Shown piece by piece: positions 23,794-33,594 of a stretch of DNA of 64,000 nucleotides. Positions within the stretch are counted from its first letter, which is position 1; each line of letters opens with the position of its first letter. A model generated the notes under the pieces. The model was not told the DNA's origin. It saw nothing but the letters and a program-made list of their open reading frames with translations, and made no database searches. The DNA is from Sternotherus odoratus. Its lineage: Eukaryota > Chordata > Testudines > Kinosternidae. A program made the translations under genes and the position numbers. Location of the stretch: the NCBI GenBank assembly GCA_032164245.1, contig JAVMKO010000001.1:245529644-245593643 (forward strand). Reading direction: 5' to 3'.

Positions 23794-23999
23794 AGTAGCT
23801 ATGCAGATGCAAATCTCTAGTAGTAAGACAAAGTTCAGATTGTGAGATGAAGCACTGGTATCAAGAAATACCAGAAAGAAAGGTTGAGTCTGGCAACACT
23901 AAGTTCCATTAACAATGGAAGAAAGAATAGAAATAATGAGTAGGAATGGCCACAGTTTGTCTATTTAAATTGTTTTTTCAGTGGGAAATTGTGGTTTTC

Positions 24000-25315
24000 G
24001 TGTAGTAGGAAGAAAGCCTGAGACACAAGCTTGACTCAGCGCACTGGTATGAGGCTGAGGCCTGGGCTAAAGTAGTAGTCGGAGCTTTACTGATATATAG
24101 CAAAGATAAGCTATGAGCAAAAGGCAGGACCTACTCACAGAATCTGTCAAGAACTGGACTGATATTGCAAAAAATACAGATTTGTAAGTGCTAAGCACAG
24201 AGTACTCACACAAACACATCCCGATATCAAGTGATACCTCTACAGAACATCCCGATATTAAGGATGGTACAAAAACATTCCACAAGGATAAGAGGAACAG
24301 ACCCACCCCTTGGAAAAGATACGGTCAGGATGACAGTATGTAATAAAGATATTTTGACCGAACCAACATGTACAAGATGAGAGGTAATAACTAGCCACAT
24401 CAGGGGGCAATAACTAATTATGTCAGAGGGACAGTATGTAACTTACTTGTATCGGGCTATAAAGATGTATCTCACAAGGAGTGACAAGGAGTCCTGTGGC
24501 ACCTTAAAGACTAACTAAAGTATTGAAGCATAAGCTTTTGAGGCCTAATACCCACTTCGTCAGATGCATGCAGTGGAAGTGTCCAGTGGCAGGTATAAAT
24601 AGGTAGGCAAAAACCAGGTTAGAGATAACAGGGTTAGTCCAATGAGGCTGAACAGCTTGTTATCTAATCAGGGAGGGTGAGGTATTCCTCTAGCAGCTGA
24701 ATTGGAGGTGTGAACAGCGAGAGAAAAGAAACTGCTCTTGTAGTTAGCTAGCCACTCGTAATCTCTATTTAGTCCTAAACTGATTGTATCAAATTTGCAA
24801 ATGAATTGCAGCTCTGAATTGATTAGAGTTAACAAGCGGGTTCAGCCTCATTGGACTAACCCTGTTATCTCTAACCTGGTTCTTGCCTACCTATTTATAC
24901 CTGCCACTGGACACTTCCACTGCATGCATCTGACGAAGTGGGTATTAGTCCTCAAAAGCTTATGCTTCAATACTTTAGTTAGTCTTTAAGGTGCCACAGG
25001 ATTCCTTGTCACTTCTGAAATTCCAGACTAACACGGCTACCACTCTTCACAAGGAGTGTCTTCGTCTAGCCTAGGTAGGAATGGAAACCCCGCCATTCAC
25101 TGAGCTGGTCCATTGTTATGGACATACATGTATTAGTGGTCCGGTAGAGTCTGCAGGATACTAGTACCGTGTTCAATCAACAATAAACCTGGCCTGGTGC
25201 CTTCATAACTTGACAGATCTTGTGGTCATTGGGTGAGTCACTCGAGGTCTGCTGTACTGGCAGCGCAGAACTGGGGACGTGCACAGGGAGAACGTGGAAA
25301 GAACACACACAGACA
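24000..25315 (+). mobile_element. Probable LTR, interrupted by a PLE insertion
   Basis: Sequence on both sides of the PLE insertion joins into one LTR-like unit in plus orientation. There is a TATA-type box, TATAAAG, at 24458-24464. After the insertion there is a polyadenylation signal AATAAA at 25182-25187, within CAACAATAAACCTGG, and a trailing region. Exact ends and target duplication were not found. The PLE entered about 20 bp downstream of the TATA box, near the expected transcription start. The family assignment (ERV-like) is inference. Confidence 0.5.
24484..25046. mobile_element. PLE-derived fold-back element, 170-bp arms, 12-bp TSD
   Basis: Arms at 24484-24653 and 24840-25009 are reverse complements with three mismatches in 170 positions; the loop is 186 bp. 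Each arm ends with the PLE 3' sequence (GTGGCACCTTAAAGACTAAC). The right arm is followed by the terminal module ACACGGCTACCACTCT. A 12-bp duplication TCACAAGGAGTG flanks the unit at 24472-24483 and 25047-25058. No protein is encoded. Confidence 0.9.
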
Positions 25316-25451
25316 GCCAAACAGCTACCCACCTTTGGCTAAATTAATTTTTTTTTTTTTTGCTAAAAGCAGCTGATTTCTGTGAAAAAAATTGATTTTT
25401 TTTTCATCCAAAAACTAAACATTTGAAAACTGAAATATTTTGGCCTCTGGG

Positions 25452-25639
25452 TGCCTTATAGGAGTTGCAGTCCATTCTGCTCTGTTGGCTATGTTCCCCA
25501 GACAGACTTAATCTGATGCAATATGGCATTGTGACCGCCATGATGTGGTGCATGATAGGGGATGTAGTCTGATCAGGGTGTCTTGTCTATTGAGGAGAAA
25601 TGGAACATGAGTTGTTTGAACTACAACTCCCATAAGGCA
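25452..25639. mobile_element. Short inverted-repeat element
   Basis: The ends TGCCTTATAGGAGTTGCAGT and ACTACAACTCCCATAAGGCA pair with two mismatches over 20 bp. Non-coding; superfamily not determined. Confidence 0.6.
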
Positions 25640-27390
25640 TTTGTTATATTTTAGAACCAAATCATGCGAGTTTTAAGATGGACTATTTAGATTTTTAGCT
25701 GAGATAGTTCAATTTTTGATTTTTTTTGGGTGGGGGGGGGAACAAAACAAAACATTTTCCAACCAGTTCTAATAATGATAAAAATAAATATTCCTGATAT
25801 AAATGTCATAATTTTAATATCTGATTTCTTGGACCTCTCTAGGACTAGATGCAAGAGCTGTGCACCCCACTGGAAAACAGAATCTCTCACTTCCAAGGCT
25901 ATGTCACTCCCATGTCTAGCCCTGGAAGACCTCAAGATAATACATTTTGAATTCACAGCATGTTTATGTATATAAATCTTGCTACTGACTCTTAAACAGT
26001 CTTGCCTTGGATCCCAGGGAATTTTGAGATAGAAACCAAATTTATGGGGAGAAGGAGAAACCTTTTTTGTGGCAATCTTTAAGAAAATGGCAACAGGTTG
26101 AAGCTGCTGAAGGTTAAATAGGAGTGTTAGAATAAATCTTGGGGTGAGTGGTGCATTGGTAGGAGTGTAGATTATGCAGTCAAAGATGCATCATATATTG
26201 ATTTATTTACATAGTTCTGCAGTTTAGCACATAGGACTGCAATTTATATATATATTTGGATTTGGACATAGCAATGGATATATTGGTTTTAAAATGCAAT
26301 GCCTTTATCAATTATAAGTTCCATATTTATCCAAATTAGCACTTGTGAGAAGGCTTTAGTGATTTGTTTAGCCAGTAACATTAATTGGTTTGTGAGAAGT
26401 CATTTACGCCTGAATTACACCAGGGAATATTCAGTAAAAAAATGTTTCAGGTAGTTTGGAACCTGGTTTATGCTACCAACTAGGTTTTGAATCTGTATAT
26501 AATTTGGGGGGAAATTTTCCCTAATGTAGACCAGGACTGAGGACTTGTCTTCACATATAGCACTACAGCAGCACAGTTTGGGGATGAGGAGGCCTTTCGA
26601 GAACTTACTTTTTAAATGTTCATATGTTGATAATAGGGTTCACATTGTTAATAGTTAATACATGATTAATAGATATATTTATAAATCATTACCCGACTGT
26701 TATAGAGTCCAGCAAGTAAATAACTATGGCTTAATAACATCCCTAGCATTTTCTACCTGTCTCTTTGAGAAAGCCTCTCTGCCAGTATGAACACTGTATG
26801 AAAGCACAGTATGAACCCTGCTTCTATTCCCAAATTCTCTTAAATCCTTGCCCAAAAAGGGAGAAATGCCAGAGTACACTTTGCTACTGCTAGTCATTTT
26901 ATATGGAAGATTCTCAGATGTTACAGTGAAGCATATGGAGTGCAGTGTCACACCCTCATGTTGGCTGCAGCACTTCTTGATTTAGGAAATTGTCATAAAT
27001 AATATTTAGAGATTCCTAAGGATGTTTTAGTACTGGCAGCATGAGACTTCCAGCATATGTCACTCCAATTGAAGTACCCCATGATCTCACAGTTTCCCGA
27101 ACACATGCACACTTTGTAGATAAGTGTATAAGGGACAGTCATCCTGATCCCTAGTGTGATTTGGCGGTCCATATCAGACAGCAGCTAATACTACATCTTG
27201 TGCTTTATCTGTTAAGACATTGATCCATAAGGCAATGTGCAACTCAGATCAGTAGCTCATCAGATTGGTTTGAGGTTACCAGGGGCAGAGATTATATGGA
27301 GGAGAACCTATCTTTGGAATTACATCATCTTAATACTGTATTGAAAAGTACAAGTTTGATATAAACCCTTAAATTGATTTGCTAAATGAG
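25640..27390. other. Unassigned non-coding DNA
   Basis: No gene found. The 81-89-codon frames around 25.7-26.0 kb lie on opposite strands over one another and have no recognisable motif. Confidence 0.5.
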
Positions 27391-27394
27391 GCTG

Positions 27395-28005
27395 ATAAGA
27401 TAGATGAGGTAATATCTTTTGTTGGGCCAACTTCTGTTGTTGAGAGAGAAGATTTTGAGCTACACAGAGCTCTTCTCAGGTCTGGAGAAAAGTACTCAGT
27501 GCATAACACCTAAATATGAGATGGAACAGATTGTATGGTATAAGGAGTTAACACATGTTGAAAGAGACTGTTCAAGGTGCAGTGGTCAGTTCACACCTCA
27601 GTAGTCGTAGGACAAAAAAAGGAGGCTAGTGGGTTACAGATTTTTGTAATAAGCCATAAATCCAGTGTCTCTTGAGTTCATGATTTGTAGTGTCCATCAA
27701 AGTTATGAATGTAAGCTCCCAAGCTCATCTTTTGGAACTGGGTGCAGGTTTCCTTTGAGGATGAGGACTGACAGATATGGAACGATCACTTTATTCTCCC
27801 ACAGATGATACAGTGTTCTTGTCTCTTCATTTTTTCTGTGTGAGTTCATTTGAGAGTGAAGTGATTGCCTGGTTTCGCCCACATACTTGTTACTGGGGCA
27901 TTTAGTGCACTGTAGGAGGTACACCACATGTTGTGATAGGCATGGGTAGGGCCCATGGATCTTGAAAGCTGTGTTGTGGGGAGTACTGACAGTTGAGGCT
28001 GCTAA
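27395..28005 (-). pseudogene. 5'-truncated Penelope-like element with GIY-YIG endonuclease remnant
   Basis: Read on the minus strand, an open stretch (27927-27703) begins MVYLLQCTKCPSNKYVGETR and continues with QSLHSQMNSHR. This matches the start of the GIY-YIG endonuclease domain of PLEs, with the paired cysteines (C-T-K-C) before the YVGET core. PLEs place this domain after the RT. Downstream on the same strand (27480-27395) is the PLE 3' end with ACAACAGAAGTTGGCCCAAC. The same 3' end occurs at 38924-39545 (minus) and 41275-41388 (plus). The RT is missing except perhaps a few residues upstream of 27927. No target duplication was identified. Confidence 0.75.
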
Positions 28006-28009
28006 TTTA

Positions 28010-28760
28010 AATTAATAGATTTTAAAGGGAATGCAACAGGGTGATAAGAGGCTAAACCAGATTATTGATAATGCAAGTAAATAGACTGCAGCAGAGTTAT
28101 AGAAGTAAGTGGTTACAATGAATACGAGTATTGAAGTGTGATTTGTGAAATAGGGATTAGAGCTCCATTTGTATGTGTCCTTTATCATTTAATCAGGCTC
28201 ATCCTGAATCTCCTGAAATTGGGTTCACATCCTTACCCTACCATTATGGTTAATCAGTGAGGAGATGTTTCACCCATTATATAGCATTACAGGTCTTGAA
28301 CGAAATTTGTTTTACCGTATTATAGCTTTATACAGGTGAGTTGCTTTTTAGCAGATGATGTTATTGTCACTGCACATCATGCTTCTTCGAGAATGGGGAA
28401 GAAGAGGAATTAGTACCTTGAAGGGTTGCACTGGTGCATGCAGTGCTCCTGAAAAACTGTGATATTGCTGGTGCTGCCAAGATTGAACTTCCTCTGCATT
28501 ACTAAGGATTAAGAAATTCACTCACAGTATCACATTCACGTGCTTTAGAGTTTCCTTCAGTGTCAAAAACAACTATGGAATTAACAATACTGCTGGTGAT
28601 GCTTGCTTGTTTGAATGTTTTTTACACTCATAGCAACCTTCCCCTTCCTATATAATTTTATTTTAAAAAGCAAATCATATAGTATTTTATGTAGCACATA
28701 TATTATGTAACATATGTATATAAAATCATGTTTGCTCAATATTAGATACATGTTACATTA
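28010..28760. other. Unassigned non-coding DNA
   Basis: AT-rich, no features recognised. Confidence 0.5.
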
Positions 28761-28773
28761 CATGATTTTCTCA

Positions 28774-28988
28774 AGAATCAGAGAGGTAGCCATGTTAGTC
28801 TGGAATAGCAGAGGTGACAAAAAGTCCTGTGGCACCTTAAAGACTAACTAAAGTATTGAAGCATAAGCTTTCGTGGATGCAAGCAACCAACCAGTGGCTT
28901 GCATCTGACGAAGTGGGTATTAGCCCACGAAAGCTTATGCTTCAATACTTTAGTTAGTCTTTAAGGTGCCACAGGACTTTTTGTTACC
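28774..28988. mobile_element. PLE-derived fold-back element, perfect 60-bp arms, 13-bp TSD
   Basis: Arms at 28817-28876 and 28925-28984 are exact reverse complements (60 of 60). The spacer carries an additional small palindrome (ATGCAAGC...GCTTGCAT). The unit starts with the terminal module AGAGAGGTAGCCATGTTAGT. A 13-bp duplication CATGATTTTCTCA lies at 28761-28773 and 28989-29001. Confidence 0.9.
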
Positions 28989-29001
28989 CATGATTTTCTC
29001 A

Positions 29002-29214
29002 GTGTCCTCCAATGATATGATATGCCCAAACCTAGTATCTCTTATGGCCAATGTGGTGTGTTGTTCCCAAACTCTTGGGCCATCCAAGAAATCAAATCAG
29101 AATGCAGTTTTCAAACTGTGGACCACAGCCAGCTTGATGAGCATCCTATTTGAACTCCATAGTCCACTATCATGGTGTCACTCAAGACAACAGGCAATCT
29201 CTAAGGTAAGCAGG
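29002..29214. other. Unassigned non-coding DNA
   Basis: An 87-codon frame covers this stretch and extends into the PLE arm; it is not a gene. Confidence 0.5.
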
Positions 29215-29480
29215 TCCCAAACTATTTAGAGCTTTATCAATTAAAACTAAATCTTAAATTGCACCTAGATTTGAATGGTCATACAAGTGCAGATCATGGA
29301 GCACAAGTGTAATGTGATTTCTATAAGAAACACTCAAAAATAGGTGAAATGCATAATTCCACATCACCTGGAGGTTCTGAGTAGTCTTCTGGTGTAGCCC
29401 CATGTGTAATGCATTCTGCTAATCCCATCTCAAAATGACAAGGCCTGGATAATTGTCATGAAGTCGCCATCCGAAAGATT
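29215..29480 (-). mobile_element. Ancient LINE-derived interspersed repeat
   Basis: The sequence, with 'GAGCTTTATCAATTAAAACT', 'AGATCATGGAGCACAAGTGT' and 'GAGTAGTCTTCTGGTGTAGC', resembles a widespread amniote LINE-associated repeat. Assignment is from recall and the exact family is uncertain. Confidence 0.45.
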
Positions 29481-29886
29481 CTTCACCACTACTATGGACA
29501 ATAAAACTCTCAAGTTGTGAACAAGTGTCATAAAAGGTGGATAAATTTCCCAAGTCAAGGGAGCTGAAATAACCATCTCTAATTCTTCTAATTGCATCCC
29601 TCATGCATTACCTCCCTTTTGTCTGAGGTGCGTCCCCGCCAAACAACCCTTTATCCAAGTCCCAGTCTCATGCACAAGTGAATTGTTCAGCTACAAAATC
29701 TAGGCTGAGTAAAATGCAAATACAGGAATGCTCCTGTACTGTTGATTAGAATTTTGCCATTGACTTCAACAGGTGCAGGACCAGATCTTCAAGGGTGCAT
29801 GTCTCCTGTACAATGAAGACATTGTAGCCCATAATTTCTCACTGACCCTTATAATAGCTCCATCTACAATTAATTTTGCTATAGTT

Positions 29887-30788
29887 CAGTGATGGCGAAC
29901 CCGTGGCACGCGTGCCGCTGCTGGCACGCCGAGCCGTCTCTGTGGGCACGCCGTGACTACAGTCATACACTGTAGTCACGGCGTCGGCTCCCGCAGACTA
30001 CATCTCCCACAGTTCTCTGGGGAGAACCCTCCCCAGAGAACACTGAAGCCACGCCCCCCGCTCTATCACCTGACACACGGACGTCACAGGAGTGACTGGG
30101 GCAGGGGCCTCGCTGGAGTCGGGTCATAGCAGCGTGACCCAGCGATCAAGTAAGCGCCGGGGGAAGGCAGGGCTGGGAGCGGGGGTAAGCGGTGTGGGGG
30201 AGAGACCAGGCTGGGTGGGTCAGTTGAGGGGGGTTGGAGGGAAGGAGGTTGGGGGGGAGAGACCAGGCTGGGTGGGTCAGTTGGGGGGGTGGGAGGAAAG
30301 GAGGTTTGGGGGGGAGAGACCAGGCTGGGTGGGAGGGAAGGAGGTTTGGGGGGAGAGACCAGGCTGGGTGGGAGGGAAGGAGGTTTGGGGGGGAGAGACC
30401 GGGCTGGGTGGGTCATTTGGGGGGTGGGTGGGAGGGAAGGAGGTTTTGGGGGGAGAGACCGGGCTGGGTGGGTCATTTGGGGGGTGGGTGGGAGGGAAGG
30501 AGGTTTTGGGGGGAGAGACTGGGCTGAGTGGGTCAGTTGGGGGGGTGTACAGTTTTTTTTTGTTTGTTTTTGTTTTTTTCAATAAAAAAATGTTTAATGG
30601 AAAGCTCTGTTGTTGTGTTTTTCTTTTTAAACAAAAGCTGTTAATTAGTTTGAAAAACTGTACGAATTGTTTTTTCTAAACTAAAACCTCATTATTCAGG
30701 TTTAATTGCAGTGTTGGCACTTTGAAAAAAACAAGTCGTTTTGGTTTGCAGTTTGGGCACTTGGGCTCAAAAAGGTTTGCCATCACTG
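29887..30788. mobile_element. Complete hAT non-autonomous element with G-rich minisatellite
   Basis: The 902-bp element has ends CAGTGATGGCGAACC and GGTTTGCCATCACTG (14 of 15 positions pair) and a perfect 8-bp duplication CTATAGTT at 29879-29886 and 30789-30796. Near the left end is a GC-rich segment with a CACTGTAGTCACGGCG palindrome, then a G-rich minisatellite, then an AT-rich tail. No transposase. The intact duplication and ends suggest a fairly recent insertion. Confidence 0.92.
30195..30545. repeat. G-rich minisatellite inside the hAT element
   Basis: Six to seven degenerate copies of a 40-65-bp unit containing GGGAGAGACCAGGCTGGGTG, GGTCAGTTGGGGGG and GGGAGGGAAGGAGGTTT. Some copies lack the GGTCAGTT block, giving two unit lengths. 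Many G-runs of four to six suggest G-quadruplex potential on the plus strand. Frames up to 195 codons here (repeats of Gly, Arg, Trp, Val on one strand; Pro, Ser on the other) are artefacts. Confidence 0.92.
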
Positions 30789-30796
30789 CTATAGTT

Positions 30797-33270
30797 CTTC
30801 CTCTTTTCCATCCCATGAAAGAGTATTCCAGAACAGCTGGTGTTATCCAGGATCCAAACAGGCCAGCTTTTGTTATGACTCCACCTATTACGAAATGAAG
30901 AGGCAAAGGAACAATCAATAAAAGATGGTAAAATAACTCCTCCAATGAGCTCATCTTCAAGCAAGGTACTTCTGAAGTTTAAAGAAAGCATTAATATGCA
31001 TACACACACATGAAAGAGAAGAGAATAGAGGGGAAAATGAACTGGAGAAAGGAAGGATACTACAAACATAACTAATGGCATTGTCATAGCTTTCCTCTTT
31101 CCCCTTAGGAAGAACTGTCTAGATAAATAAGAAGTCTCTATATAGCAGTCTGCAACACTTATTGACTAAAGTCAATGTCAGAAGCAGAGGATGGTATTAA
31201 TCAAGACTTCAATTCAGGAAAATACTCATAACTAGGAAAGCACTTAAACCATGCTCAATGGGACTTAAGCATATTCTTAAATTTAAGCATGAGGATAAAT
31301 TCTTTCCTGCTTAGTTCAACTCTGCTGAATTGGATCCTAAGTGAGAATCAGGCAATAATTCTGAAAATATCAGCGGTTGAAAACTCAGTCTTTCGTACTC
31401 TGGAGGTTAAAATACTTATTATAAGAGGCCCCCTAATGAGAGAGTGGGTTGTTTATTTGCTTGCAAAGAAGTAGAGATGTACAAAAAATGTTCAATGGAT
31501 AGCTTATGTGATAGATGTTGCCTTTTTTATTCTGCTCCTAAATTGTCCGGGAACTGACGGTGAAACCCTCCTATGTATTCACTATTAAAAACAGTTTGAG
31601 AATTTCTCCAGTGATTCATGGTATAGGTTGCAAACTTTGAATTGTGAATATTCGCAATTTGTGCTGTGGTGATAAATTCCATAAATTATCTGGAATTGTT
31701 TCTGCTCCTCACTGGATGGCAAATAGAAATAACCAACCAGGTGAATATCACAATCATTTTGAAATAGAAGAGTTGAAATGCGCCTTCACTGAATATTTTA
31801 CTTTTTAAGAAGTCTGTTTGCAAAAAATATTCACGATAGTAAAGCTTGAGTTTCAAATGCTTGCACAAAGAGCTTCAGATATGGCAGACACTAGTTAGGA
31901 TTCAACCTTCCTACCTCCATAGTGAAGCTCATAATTCCTCTTAGTATAATTTGCCATCTCCTGTAGACAACTTTCTCAGTGATTCATTTAATTTATTAGA
32001 AGTGACTGTACATTTCTGATTCTTTTACCTTTACAAAATGTACTTCTGGTATCAATCAGAATTAAAAAGATATTGGATGCATTATCATTGGCAGGGACTC
32101 ACATCAAGTCTGCCTACTCAATCTTTCCTGTCCTTCCTTCTCTTTTTAAAAGACCCTTGGCCTTTCCTTCTGTGCTGGGAACACTATGTGAATGGTGGAA
32201 TTAGAACACTCTACAGTATTTCATTATATGCATGTCATATCTCCCAGAATAATTTAAACTGCAATTTTTCCAGTCTGACCCATCCCTTGTTTGAGTCTTC
32301 TGAAACAGCCTTGCCGTTTCCCTGAAATCTACAGGTGAAAGGTTAACTTGGTGGAATTTCATTTATTGTCTGTTAAATGCAGAAGGGAGCTTTTTTCTTA
32401 ACTGCATTTACCTTTTAAGTTGGCTTTACAATATATCTCACTTTGTGCTTAGGCTCTTGTGATCTGAAAGCTTTATCGCATCTATATGAACTCAGGTATT
32501 TTTCTTAATGAAAAAAATTACAAATGATATACTTAAACTGTAGACATCAGTTTATTCCTCTCTGTAATTAGTCAGGTTCAGAGAGATTTAAAAGAATACT
32601 TTTCCACTTTATTGTGTTTTGCCACATCTTTGCCTGTCTCTATTTCCCCCTCCCCCCTTCCATCCTCCTTTTCCAGTAATTTGAGCAAGGTGACACTAGC
32701 ACTTTCACAGAAAGGTAAATGCCTAAGATGGCCCATTCTCCCATTTGAAGGAGGACAGGTATTGTCTGACCTATGTGCTTATTGTTGGACCTCCAGACTA
32801 TCTCCGGTAATGCCATTATTTATTGAAGCAGACCCAGTTCTTGCAAAGTACTAGTTGTCATAGTTTCTCTTCCCCTTCAAGGATTGCTTCACAGGTTAAA
32901 TATGAAGTAGTGAATAGAAGGGGATAGTCCATATTTATAAATCATTTTTATAGCAAAACATACTGGGACCAGATGGTCTGTAGGTTTACCATTCCTGCAG
33001 AATAATAATACATTTGATAGTTTTCTCTGAGCAAACACTTATGATATGGAGAATATACTGTAGGAGGAGCACATCGGGGGACCTTTGGGCAATGTTGGCA
33101 AGTTTCATTGTTATAAATCCCCTACAGCCCTAGTGAAGCTGCATGTCTAGGAATGGAAGGAGGACACTTGGGGTTAATCAGTGCTGTGAAATGGATTGAG
33201 AGGCAGAGAGACAGAAGGGACGAGGGGGAAAGGATTGTTATGTGATTAGCAAGGAAGGGGGAACTATACT
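30797..33270. other. Unassigned non-coding DNA
   Basis: No exon, RNA gene or named repeat recognised in this AT-rich 2.5 kb. Confidence 0.5.
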
Positions 33271-33274
33271 GTAA

Positions 33275-33590
33275 CATTTTAAAAATAGTTTTGTCTGTTT
33301 CTGCTTGTTTTAGCTGTTTATATTGTAAGTGCTTCAGGGGAAGGACTTTCCTCCACTCAGGTTTGTACAATGCCTATCAAAATGGGGCCCTGTTCTTTGT
33401 GGAAGTCCCTAGGCACTCCCATGAGAAACATAACTGTAAATCACTTCTACAATAGTGGAAAGGTGATTGCACATTTTCAAAACACGTTCTATGTTTTTAC
33501 GAAAACTAGAACAATGGGGTCCTAATCCAAGATGGGGATCCATCTATCATCTATAGGGATGATACAAATAATAATAATAATATAAAGCTC
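33275..33590 (+). mobile_element. Ancient L3/CR1-type LINE 3' tail fragments
   Basis: Two pieces, around 33285-33415 and 33510-33590, contain 'TATATTGTAAGTGCTTCAGG', 'ACAATGCCTATCAAAATGGG' and 'ACAAATAATAATAATAATAT', the pattern of old L3-type 3' untranslated ends in amniotes. Assignment from recall. Confidence 0.5.
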
Positions 33591-33594
33591 TCAG

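Noticed and set aside
30084..30679. Gly/Trp/Arg-rich or Pro/Ser-rich repeat proteins of 100-195 codons
   Set aside because: They are translations of the G-rich minisatellite in all frames; no conserved start or domain.
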